Positions 12,901 through 22,385 of a DNA stretch of 64,000 nucleotides are shown piece by piece. Location of the stretch: assembly GCF_965363235.1 (NCBI RefSeq), contig NC_134846.1, positions 62,423,121 to 62,487,120 of the forward strand. Direction: 5' to 3'. How positions within the stretch are numbered: the first letter of the stretch is position 1; each line of letters opens with the position of its first letter. The DNA is from Mytilus galloprovincialis (lineage: Eukaryota; Mollusca; Bivalvia; Mytilida; Mytilidae). The notes under the pieces were generated by a model. It worked only from the letters and a program-made list of their open reading frames with translations, ran no database searches and was not told the DNA's origin. Both the position numbers and the translations under genes were made by a program.

Positions 12901-15900
12901 CTGAATCGCCTACTAAATGATATATTTATTTTATATATAAACTAGAGGCTCTAAAGAGCCTGTGTCGCTCACCTTGGTCAATGTGAATATTAAACAATGG
13001 ACACAGATGGATTCATGAAAAAATTGTGTTTTGGTGATGGTGATGTGTTTGTAGATCTTACTTTACTAAACATTCTTGCTGCTGACAATTATCTCTATCT
13101 ATAACAGTACTTTCTGTGGAAAATGTTATTGAAAATCTTCAAATTTTAAGAAAATTGTTAAAAATTGACTATGAAGGGCAATAACTCCTTAGGGGGTCAA
13201 TTGACTATTTTGGTCATAGTGACTTATTTTTAGTTCTTACTTTGCTGTACAGTATTGCTGTTTACAGTTTATCTCTATCTATAATAATATTCAAGATAAC
13301 AAAAAAAACAGCAAAATTTCCTCAAAATTACCAATTCAGGGGCAGCAACCTAACAACCGATTATCCAATTCATCTGAAAATTCCAGGGCAGATAGATCGT
13401 GACCTGATCAACAATTTTACTTCCTGCCAAATGCTTTGGTTTTTGAGTTATAAACCAAAAACTGCATTTTACCCCCATGTTCTATTTTTAGCCATGGCGG
13501 CCATCTTGGTTTGTTGGCAGAGTTACCGGACACATTTTTTTAACTAGATACCCCAATTATGGCTAAGTTTGGTTAAATTTGGCCCAGTAGTTTCAGAGGA
13601 GAAGATTTTTCTAAAAGATTACTAAGATTTGCTCTAAATGCTTTGGTTTTTGAGTTATAAGCCAAAAACTGCATTTTACCCCTATGTTCTATTTTTAGCC
13701 ATGGCGGCCATCTTGGTTGGTTGGCCGGGTCACTGGACACATTTTTTTAACTAGATAGGCCAATAATGATTATGGCCAAGTTTGGTTAAATTTGGCCCAG
13801 TAGTTTCAGAGAAGAAGATTTTTCTAAAAGATTACTAAGATTTAAGAAAAATGGTTAAAAATTGACTATAAAGGGCAATAACTCCTTAAGGGGTCAACTG
13901 ACCATTTCGGTCATGTTGACTTATTTGTAAATCTAACTTTGCTGAACATTATTGCTGTTTACAGTTTATCTCTATCTATAATAATATTCAAGATAATAAC
14001 CAAAAACAGCAAAATTTCCATAAAATTACCAATTCAGGGGCAGCAACCCATCAACGGGTTGTCCGATTCATCTGAAAATTTCTGGGCAGATAGATCTTGA
14101 CCTGATAAACAATTTTACCCCATGTCAGATTTGCTCTAAATGCTTTGATTTTTGAGTTATAAGCCAAAAACTGCATTTTACCCCTATGTCCTATATTTAG
14201 CCGTGGCAGCCATCTTGGTTGGATGGCCGGGTCACCGGACACATTTTTTGAACTACATACCCCAAAGATGATTGTGGCCAAGTTTGGATTAATTTAGCCC
14301 AGTAGTTTCAGAGGAGAAGATTTTTGTAAAAGATTACTAAGATTTACGAAAAATGGTTAAAAATTGACTATAAAGGGCAATAACTCCTTAAGGGGTCAAC
14401 TGACCATTTCGGTCATGTTGACTTATTTGTAAATCTTACTTTGCTGAACATTATTGCTGTTTACAGTTTATCTCTATCTATAATAATATTCAAGATAATA
14501 ACCAAAAACAGCAAAATTTCCATAAAATTACCAATTCAGGGGCAGCAACCCATCAACGGGTTGTCCGATTCATCTGAAAATTTCTGGGCAGATAGATCTT
14601 GACCTGATAAACAATTTTACCCCATGTCAGATTTGCTCTAAATGCTTTGGTTTTTGAGTTATAAGCCAAAAACTGCATTTTACCCCTATGTTCTATTTTT
14701 AGCCATGGCGGCCATCTTGGTTGGTTGGCGGGGTCACCGGACACATTTTTTAAACTAGATACCCCAATGATGATTGTGGCCAAGTTTGATTAAATTTGGC
14801 TTAGTAGTTTCAGAGGAGAAGATTTTTGTAAAAGTTAACGACGACGGACGCCGGACGCAAAGTGATGGGAAAAGCTCACTTGGCCCTTCGGGAAAGGGAA
14901 TGCAAAATTGGTTGCTTAGACACATAGATTCTTCCACATGGTTTGCGCTGGGATGTGTTATAGTCTGTGCTACTAGATATGTTAACCTTTGCCAAAATTC
15001 TTAGAATGGAATAAATTCATTAATTCTAAAATAGGCTTCTGTACTTAAAACACAAATAACATTTGTACATTATTCTTTGAAAGTAAATATTCTCTATTGA
15101 CTCAAGAGTTTATAAAAAATGTCATGCATATGAAGTGTTTTGATTTATAATGAGGAAGATAAAAGTTTGAATTGTATCAACTTTATAAAACAAAATATTA
15201 ATGTGTGACGGACGCCGGACGCAAAGTGATGGGAATAGCTCACTTGGCCCTTCGGGCCAGGTGAGCTAAAAAGAAGATGTGGTATGATTGCCAATGAGAC
15301 AACTATCCACAAAAGACCAAAATGACACAGACATTAACAACTATAGGTCACCGTACGGTCTTCAACAATGAGCAAAGCCCATACCGCATAGTGATCTATA
15401 AAAGGCCTGATAAGACAATGTAAAACAATTTAAAAGAGAAAACTAACGGCCTTAGTTATGTAAAAAAAATGAACGAAAAACAAATATGTTACACATAAAC
15501 AAACGACGACCACTGAATTACAGGCTCCTGACTTGGGACAGGCACATACATAAATAATGTGGCGGGGTTAAACATGTTAGCGGGATCCCAACCATCCCCC
15601 TAATCTGGGACAGTGGTATAACAGTACAATATAAGAACGAACTATAAAAATCAGTTTAAAAAGGCTTAACTCATCAGATGGACAAAAATACAAGTGGACG
15701 TGGTATGCCTAGATTTTGTGAATCTTTTTATTATAATAAGCAATTTAATTTCATGTCCATGGGACACAGATAATACATGAACATGTGTTTCATATCATCT
15801 CTTCATAGTTTAGTTTAACATATTCTATTGTTCAAAAATGACAAATGGATTAGACATTTTTGAACAATAAAATATGTTTAAACTAAACTATAAAGGGACA

Positions 15901-17855
15901 TAACTTAATTTATTCTGTTTCTGAAATACAAAATACATTATATATCAAGTGGCATCTTCGCTAGCCAAGGGTTACGATCCACTCCCGTTCTCTTCACCCT
16001 TGGCGGATTGAGATAATATTTCGGAGACACAAGGTAAGGAATTTTATTGGTTGCAGTAGAAACTCGCTGCATCCAATCAAAAAGCGCCTATAACATGATC
16101 ACGTGTAAATGTAGAAAGTGTTTGTAAACAATTGCCACGTGTTTATTGTGCAACAAGTCTTTACATCACTAAGCATACGACTATATTTAGTGACAACTTG
16201 ATTGTTTTTAATCAACTTATAGAAGTTCCTGTGTATGTTTCATGCACAAATGCATGAATGTTGACGTATATTTTCGTTTCCGGCTGTACCAAGTGGGTAG
16301 AATCTAGACGCTACCGTGTTTTTACCTCCAAAATGAAGAGTTCAAGTGCTACCATTGGTCAAGAATAATGTATTCGGAATGGGCGTGACTTTAATCTTCC
16401 GATAGATGGCGCAACATGGATATCACAAATGTTGGCTCAATCTGCCAAGGGTGAAGAGAGCGGGAGTGGATCGTAACCCTTGGCTAGCGAAGATGATCAA
16501 GTGGATGCCAGGCCTTGAAACTTTTCTGAAACATAATCTTCATGTAACTTTGTATCAGTTTGTCTGTACTTTGAGAAGATTTTGTGGTGTAAACACAGCC
16601 ATATTTTTCGATTCCTCATGATGAAAATATTGCTTCACATGAAATTTTTTGTTATCATGCTACGATTCCTTTCCTTTGTGGCATCACTGCTGACAGACAT
16701 TTTCTCTAGTCACTAGTGGTATTGTCTAAATTTTACAGGATCGACTCGCTGTGAGTGTGATATAAAGTGACAGACAAATACTCAGAAATTGTGAAAAGTA
16801 ATGGGCAGCAAAGGTTCAATGATAAGGAAAGCAATCCCGTCACAGATGCATTTCTTTTTTATTTAGTTGTTTTAAATACATGTAGTGGCTTTGAACAATA
16901 TATAGCTGTCAGTAACTGTGAGTACTCTCAGATCTGTTATTTGGTGTCTATTTGACTTTCTTGTTGGGATATACAAGTACCAAGCAACGTCCATTCTGTG
17001 TAGTATTTGTATTTATCTGACGAGTTAAGCCTTTTTTAACTGATTTTGATACTGTAGTTTGTTCTTATGTTATATTGTTACACATGGCCACTGTCCTAGG
17101 TTAGGGGGAGGGTTGGGATCCTGCTAACATGTTTAACCCAGCCACATTCTGTATGTATGTGCCTATCCCAAGTCAGGAGCCTGTAATTCTGAGTGATTAT
17201 TGTTTGTTTATGTGTTACATTTTTGATTTTGATATATATTTCGTTCATAAATTAGGCAGTTACTATTAGTTTGTTCTTTTGAATGGTTTAACATTGTCAT
17301 TTCAGGGCCTTTAATAGCGGACTATGCAGTATGGACTTTGCTCAATTTTGAAGGCTGTACGATGACCGAAACATGTTAATTTCTGTATCATTTGGTCTCT
17401 TGTGGAGAGTTGTCTTATTGGCAATCATACCACATCTATATTCCTTTTTGTTAGGCTTTTGCCACTATGGCAACATAAAATAAAAAATTAAAAGATTTAT
17501 AAACTTCAACATGTTCAATACACCTTATCGCTATTTGTCTGCCATTACTGGATATCACACAGGTTCCCGTAAAATATTGACGTCATAAAACAATATCTGA
17601 CGCCACAATGGAAAAGTGATTGTGTATGACGTCAAAAGTTCAAGCAGCCGGGATAATTTAGCGATAAGGTGTATGGAGGACCAAGTTTTTCAAGTGGTGA
17701 AAACTTTAGCCTAATTAAGAGCTTGATATTTAATTAGGTTTTCACTTATTGAGATGCAGATATAATTTTTATAAAGACTTTTACATGTTTTATTGACGAA
17801 ATAAATTATCATATTCACCTTCACCAATCTTTTCAATTTTTACATAATCTTCCAT
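7000..17855 (-). CDS. CDK1: Cyclin-dependent kinase 1 (Cdc2), complete, 7 exons
   Basis: Master mitotic Ser/Thr kinase that works with cyclins A/B. Coding exons: 17819-17855, 12502-12658, 11458-11581, 11016-11186, 8171-8334, 7533-7674, 7000-7116. All junctions are GT..AG and keep phase, giving 303 aa (human 297). Visible: glycine loop with the inhibitory pair Thr14-Tyr15, Lys33, cyclin-binding helix PSTAIRE at 45-51, HRDLKPQN with Asp128, DFG at 146-148, T-loop Thr161 in RVYTHE, and [19 protein letters not shown] and [14 protein letters not shown] fit CDK1 better than CDK2 (which has FEFLHQDL). The start is the only ATG giving the [14 protein letters not shown]-terminus. No damage is seen. 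The short C-terminal tail ends STVTTT. The introns at 7117-7532, 7675-8170 and 11187-11457 show nothing notable; the others carry repeats listed separately. Confidence 0.97.
8417..8972 (+). repeat. Modular element, family C, in a CDK1 intron
   Basis: The 5' end holds the hairpin GTGTC-AAGGC-GACAC (8419-8433). The core has about three units near 170 bp with repeated words AAAATCAGC, ATCTGAAGGC, TCCAAAG.CTGTAATTT and TGATCTGTAACTCATCAT. The 3' end holds a hairpin CAAC-TTC-GTTG inside GGCACCGA/GCAGAGCC (8943-8968). There is no coding capacity. Confidence 0.7.
9089..10604. mobile_element. Non-autonomous element with about 32-bp terminal inverted repeats
   Basis: GGCCACACCAATTTAATT at 9089 recurs inverted at the right end (to 10604), and the similarity goes on through CTTGTTC.ACGGA, with two mismatches over about 32 bp. 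The interior includes a hairpin (GGGACTTTCTATACT and its complement, 9482-9524) and a nested repeat fragment at about 9375-10160 whose words (GACAATGAGACAAGTCTCCA, AAACGACAACTGCTGAACGA) look like the 15270 family. The 116-codon frame at 9848-10198 lies in that fragment and matches no protein I know. No target-site duplication could be defined. Confidence 0.6.
11981..12103 (+). repeat. Two-copy 61-bp tandem duplication
   Basis: TGTAGCTTGAGCTGTGTATA starts at 11981 and again at 12042, and the unit is repeated without visible change. It lies in the CDK1 intron between 11582 and 12501. The perfect identity suggests a recent slip or local duplication. Confidence 0.9.
12182..12440. repeat. Interspersed repeat fragment in a CDK1 intron
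   Basis: It contains AAGGACACCTCCGGGTGCGA and TTGTCTCTTTGACACATTCC, words I associate with an abundant dispersed repeat in Mytilus sequences (from memory, not searched). The minus-strand frame at 12210-12437 falls in it and is not a gene. Confidence 0.5.
12943..15267 (+). repeat. Family A modular element (large), in CDK1 intron 1
   Basis: The 5' end hairpin is GGCTCT-AA-AGAGCC (12947-12960), followed by TGTGTCGCTCACCTTGG. The core has about four diverged units near 500 bp, each with CAAATTTGGCC-type, AGCCATGGCGGCCATCTTGG and ACTATAAAGGGCAATAACTC motifs. The 3' end has GACGGACGCCGGACGCAAAG, then the hairpin GGCCC-TTC-GGGCC and AGGTGAGCT, the complement of the 5' GCTCACCT. A 315-bp foreign segment is lodged in the 3' end. 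A second copy lies at 49703-51436. Confidence 0.8.
14892..15206 (-). repeat. Captured copy of the CDK1 3' region inside family A
   Basis: It matches 6385-6699 at 310 of 315 positions without gaps. It is flanked on both sides by a 50-bp direct repeat of the element's own 3' end (14843-14892 and 15207-15256, one mismatch). The left junction falls just after the CTTCGGG half of the 3' hairpin. Confidence 0.88.
15270..15690 (+). repeat. Dispersed repeat arm, inverted relative to 16985-17445
   Basis: It begins with ATGTGGTATGATTGCCAATG and includes GGTCACCGTACGGTCTTCAA and AATGAGCAAAGCCCATACCG. The complement of the same block, with the same order of words, lies at 16985-17445 (for example GGAGAGTTGTCTTATTGGCA). 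Short or diverged copies also occur at 19270-19450, 19860-20030, 41640-41775 (minus) and 51437-51525 (plus). Confidence 0.75.
15805..15891. repeat. Imperfect palindrome, about 36-bp arms
   Basis: The left arm ATAGTTTAGTTTAACATATT.. pairs with the right arm ending ..AACTAAACTAT around a loop of about 14 bases. The centre contains CATTTTTGAACAATA and its complement. It lies between the 15270 repeat and the MITE at 15953. Confidence 0.75.
15953..16495. mobile_element. Mutator-like MITE, 59-bp TIRs, 9-bp target duplication
   Basis: A 543-bp element. The ends start CATCTTCGCTAGCCAAGGG and are inverted copies over about 59 bp with two mismatches. It is flanked by a perfect 9-bp direct repeat ATCAAGTGG (15944-15952 and 16496-16504). 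TIRs of this length with a 9-bp duplication are typical of Mutator-like elements; no transposase is encoded. The frame at 16406-16621 spans its right end and is not a gene. It sits in CDK1 intron 1. Confidence 0.85.
16985..17445 (-). repeat. Inverted partner of the 15270-15690 repeat
   Basis: Minus-strand copy of the block at 15270-15690, diverged by scattered substitutions and short gaps. The pair could fold into a long hairpin in the CDK1 pre-mRNA, with the MITE at 15953 in the loop. Confidence 0.75.
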
Positions 17856-17982
17856 TATTCAAATAAAGTATTGCTGCTATCCTATAAGTGCAGTATCTGA
17901 AACATAATTCATAAACTTTAAATAATAAACAAACAATTGAATCATGTGAACAGATAAGGCATGTTCAAACAAAATTGGCAAA

Positions 17983-17998
17983 TTCGAAAATGGCGCGA
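17983..17998 (-). promoter_or_regulatory. CDE/CHR-like cell-cycle element upstream of CDK1
   Basis: Read in the gene's direction the sequence is TCGCGC-CATT-TTCGAA. A GCGC-type CDE is followed after exactly 4 nt by a CHR of the TTYGAA class. The human CDC2 promoter has the same order and spacing (GCGCGG, 4 nt, TTTGAA), bound by DREAM and B-MYB/FOXM1-MuvB. It lies about 130 bp upstream of the ATG. An NF-Y type CCAAT (ACCAATCA, 18173-18180) lies about 190 bp further upstream, as is common in G2/M promoters. The transcription start is not visible directly. Confidence 0.6.
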
Positions 17999-18462
17999 TA
18001 AAATTAAATATCTTCTATCATAATTCGCTCAAATATCAGATGCCTCTAAGACAAACTAGAAGATCTATAACAAACTATATCAAAATACAGATAAACTTCA
18101 ATTTAATTAAGACTTTAAACCTAGAGTTCAAACCTCTTTTTCTTTTTTCACCGCTCCTGCATTTAAAATATGACCAATCAAAAATTCGAATAATTTTAAA
18201 ACGTAAGACCGACCAAAATTTTAGAATATACTACCGGAGTCAATTCCGGATACTTTTTTTTCTGAAATTTGACCTCCGTGTACAAGTATTATCCTCCTGT
18301 ATAAAAGGAGCACATCCGCATTGGATAAGAGCTTATAGTGCATTTTCGAATTTAATATTTCAAAGCATTTTTATAGTATACTGTTAAAATTCAAAATAAA
18401 GACGTGCTTGAAATTTTCAAAATTTCAAAACGACAATTTACCAGCATGAATACTGAGTAAAG

Positions 18463-18486
18463 CAGAGACATATATATACGTCTCTG
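18463..18486. mobile_element. 24-bp palindromic mini-insertion with 7-bp direct repeats
   Basis: CAGAGAC...GTCTCTG is flanked on the left and right by AGTAAAG. Its ends fit the hAT terminal rule (YARNG). A sister copy lies at 18617-18650. Confidence 0.6.
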
Positions 18487-18597
18487 AGTAAAGTAAGTAA
18501 GTAAAACTTTATTTGGATTCGACATGTTTGACAAACAGTACAAACATAATCTCTAATAAGCTTTTCACCGAATATAAAAACATATGCAATAAACAAA

Positions 18598-18672
18598 TCA
18601 AGGATTTGTATAGTACCAGAGACATATAATACATGTATTATATGTCTCTGATAGTACTATACAAATCCTTGA
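18598..18672. mobile_element. 34-bp perfect palindrome nested in a palindromic target
   Basis: The inner palindrome at 18617-18650 starts CAGAGACATATAATAC and ends with its complement. It is flanked by ATAGTAC on both sides. The outer 19-bp arms (TCAAGGATTTGTATAGTAC and complement) make the whole locus a 75-bp near-palindrome. Confidence 0.75.
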
Positions 18673-21600
18673 ACAAATAAAACAAGGCATTCAGCATGCA
18701 AAATAAATAATAAAAAGAAACATTAAATCTTAGCAATAGCATATACATGTAGCTTCTCATGTGTATTCTTCGGTGATTCTGATGCCTTTATTTCCCTATT
18801 TTTACTGATTTTTTTTTCTTTATCATTTTTCTGTTTTCCGTTTTAGATATTTGCACCAAATGATTTTCTATTCTAAATATTTCTTGTCCATTTTTCAGTC
18901 TTCTTTTTTTAATCCGTTTAAAACAAATTATTCTCCGGCTATTTGTTTTTTGTTTTTTTCCCTTTATTTTTATTTAAATCTTTATAAACCTTTTACACTG
19001 AATTGGATGGTGAAGGTGACACGAAGAGCTCATTTTCCAAATACCGTTTTTTCCCCTCACAGATCACACTTTTAAACATCATATATTCAATTAACATTCC
19101 ATAATTATTACCTCTTAATCCCAAATCTCCACTTATTTATCTAACTTCCCCAAAACGTTTCACCCTCTAGAGCTGAGATGAAATGAAAGAGACTATGGAA
19201 TAAAGAGATGAAGTGATTTCAATCCGAGACACCTATATCCAACTAAATCAATTTAAATTGAATCACGCAATTAGAGGTTATCATACGGCCTTCAACCATC
19301 AGCAAAACTGCAACACCAGATTGTTAGATATAAAAGTCCTGGCATGGTAAATTAAGAAACAATTTAAAAGAAAAAAATCCAATGGCCTAGCTTATCTATG
19401 ACAAAATAATATTCTTTAAGAACAGCCACTACAGACAGCTACCAAGTTGAACGACAACCACTTAATATGTGCATGCTAGTTATAATTGCAATATAGATTT
19501 TATTTGCTAGCAAGTAAAATATATTTAAATTGTTTTACTGACCAACATCAACGACGACAGCAATTTTTTTTTACAGATAGGGGCTACCAAGTCAGGAATA
19601 AGACAGTTCTTGTCCATTCGTTTTTGATGCGTTTTGTTATTTGATTTTGCCATATGATTATGGACTTTACAAATCGATTTTCCTCTAAGTTCAGTGTTTT
19701 TGTGATTTTATTTTTTGATATGAGATATAAAATGGCAATATAGTCCAGGCAATTGATCAGCTATACGCAAGGACCTTTGAATTCTTTTTACAATGTAAAT
19801 GGACTTTAATCCATTTTAATCGATATTTCATAGTTTTGATTTCTATGTTGTAATGTTACACTATTGTTTCAGGTAAGGGCAAACGTTGGCTCCTATTAAA
19901 ACGTTTTAAACCGCTGCATTTGTTTGCACCTGTCATAAGACAGGAACCTGATGTTCAGTGGTTGTCGTTTGTTGGTGTGGTTCATGCATAAGTGTTTCTC
20001 GTTTTCTTTAAAAAAAAGTACCGTATTATATATTTGTTTATTTTCTTTCGGTCAAAGTCTGAATCTCCTGGTAATTCTTCTTACTTTCCATTTGTTTAGA
20101 GAAATTCATAATCAGCTTAGATGGCCCTGCGACATTTATGACGCGAAAGGAGAAATAGCGAACCTAGATTTCGTCAGCGGCGTCAACATTTAGGTTCAAT
20201 ATGTGGTAATTTAAAGGGGGTAGACCTTGGTTCAGGGAGATAACTCTTTAAATCAGTTATGCGTTTGTAAAAGTCAAGTTTCGTCAATGAATTTTAAGCA
20301 TTTACCTGAAACAGACTGGAAATAATCTATGTATCCAAGAAGCTTAGAACATATTTATGAAAATGGCTGACACAAACGTACTGATGATTTTAAGAGTTAT
20401 TTCCCTTAACCTAGGTCTACCTCCTTAATATCAATAATTTTGTCAAACCTTCATGAAGTTTTACGAAAGTTGGACCGAAGCTTTTTATTCTTAAATTAAT
20501 AAAAGGCGGTTCCTTTAAAACATATTTTAATTTAAAGTAACTGGTCTTGATATTTTTCTAACACTAATGACCATCAGATTCCAAATCAACAAAATGGGTT
20601 CATTAACATAAAAGATTAAAAAAAATAGTCTCTAAAGTATGTTCAACTTGCTACATGCAGTTCGTTTTAATGATAGAAATGGGACTCCCCCTCCTCCTAC
20701 CCACTACTATGAATAGGTTTTATAACCTGGATCCGCCGAGGTTGGGGCATACACTTAAAAATAGCCTAGCTACGCCACTGCTTGTACATTCAATATCCAC
20801 ACATATATATGTTATGTTTTGTTACGTTGGTTTTTGAATACTGTTTTTTGTAGTTTATTTTTTAGTTTTCTTTAATAGTGTTGTCAGTTTATTTTTCGAT
20901 TTATGAATGTCCCTTTATTATCTTTCGCCTCACTGATTTTTTGCAATTTTTATTCCAGGAAACCAACATACGATGTACAATACAACATATATGCTGTAAA
21001 GCGGGAACAAAGGGATTATGTGACGGATATGTATGTTTAATGTGATGAGATATTTCCGTAGATATATAATAAATAAATAACACTTGCGTTTTTTTATAAT
21101 TTTGTCATCATTGAACCAAAACAGTCTTGTCTGACTTTCAAATTAATCTAAATCATATTCGTGACTTTCTGAAAGTATTAGATGTCTTTTAAATATGTTG
21201 ATTTATAATTACGAATGAAGTCCTTGTTTTGACTATAAAATTTAGTAAATGTTTTGAATAGTTTTGTGATTTTGAAAACCCTATTGCAATAGTTTCAGTA
21301 ATACAGAGATTTCTTTCGTTAAAGTCAAATAAGTATTTCATTCTGACTTCAGTTTTAAATGCATATTTAACATATGACAATGTATTATTTTTTCTTAATG
21401 AGATTATGACGCGGCAAAGAGGTAAATATAGGACAGAAAAAAACCCACTTTGAACACCTACCGTGCGAGGGCTGTATAGCCAGTTAAGGTTGTTAAAAAT
21501 TTCCATCATCAACTTTGAACAGATTTGAAATCACCAATTGCAATGTAAGCATGCAATTTATCAAGCAATTCCAACGAATATCTGACACTCCAAAAGTGAT

Positions 21601-22385
21601 CAATTTAACTATTTTCGAAGGGCTAAATGGAGTATTATGGACCCATGTGTATGTATCCAAAGTTGGTGCAGTTTAATTTAAAAATTACTGAGCATGCATT
21701 GACATCATTATCACGGTGTCATTATTCAGTATTTGTAAATCAATTTTAGTTTATAACACCTATATTGTTTCAATCATTAATAGCTTTTCAAGGAGATGTA
21801 AAGCTCCTACTTGATAAACTCCTTAGCGAACAGCAGTTATCAGTATATTATTAGAATTGGAAAGCGGGTCAACTTCAGCTGGTGTGGGGCGGCAACGGAA
21901 AATGTAAGCCAAGTTCACGCACAGTTTCTATACATCGTTCTATACAATTTCTGACTTCCTCACGAGTTTTAGGTGAAATTTCTTTTTTTTTCTTTAATGA
22001 GTGCATTTAAGTCTTTTGGTATTTACAGGATATTTTATTTGCAGTTGCTGGTTTCATTGCAGTTAATCTTGTTGGCATAAAGGCATTTACCCCGGAAGGT
22101 TTATATATCAAAATTATTGCTTTCATTAAATGTGCATAAAGTTGTATTAGGTATGTGATAGTCGATTTAAAAGAGCTCATGTTTCTTTGTTATTGTGTAA
22201 CAATATATTACTATTTTTTAGTAAAATTTACGTAAACAAACTTTTAGATTGCAAGTTTTTTTAGCAAAGCTATTACTTGTATTTTTATTAACTTTGCGCA
22301 TGTCTCATTTGGCACCAGTTTGTTTATTTCCGGTTTTTATTCAAGATTCTGGAATCAATATCGTTAGTTCTCTGCATCAACTGAG

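Larger units (their letters stand above)
17856..22385. other. Divergent intergenic region between CDK1 and PICK1
   Basis: This region holds the CDK1 promoter side (17856 to about 18200), the two mini-palindromes, and diverged repeat arms at 19270-19450 (plus) and 19860-20030 (minus) related to the 15270 family. Further repeat-free AT-rich sequence runs to the PICK1 first exon. Open frames such as 18040-18387, 19951-20193 and 21189-21512 show no family signature and no plausible exon structure. The PICK1 promoter should lie just left of 22386, but no TATA box or other element was convincing. Confidence 0.5.

Noticed and set aside
14051-14783. Two similar 76-codon minus-strand frames (14051-14281 and 14553-14783)
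   Set aside because: Their similarity comes from the tandem units of the family A repeat, not from a duplicated gene.
7000-17855. CDK2 as an alternative identity for the kinase
   Set aside because: [13 protein letters not shown], the RVYTHE T-loop and the C-terminal region agree with CDK1; CDK2 has FEFLHQDLKKFMD and a different C-terminus.
18040-18387. 115-codon frame just upstream of CDK1
   Set aside because: No family signature, AT-driven composition, and it overlaps the CDK1 promoter side.
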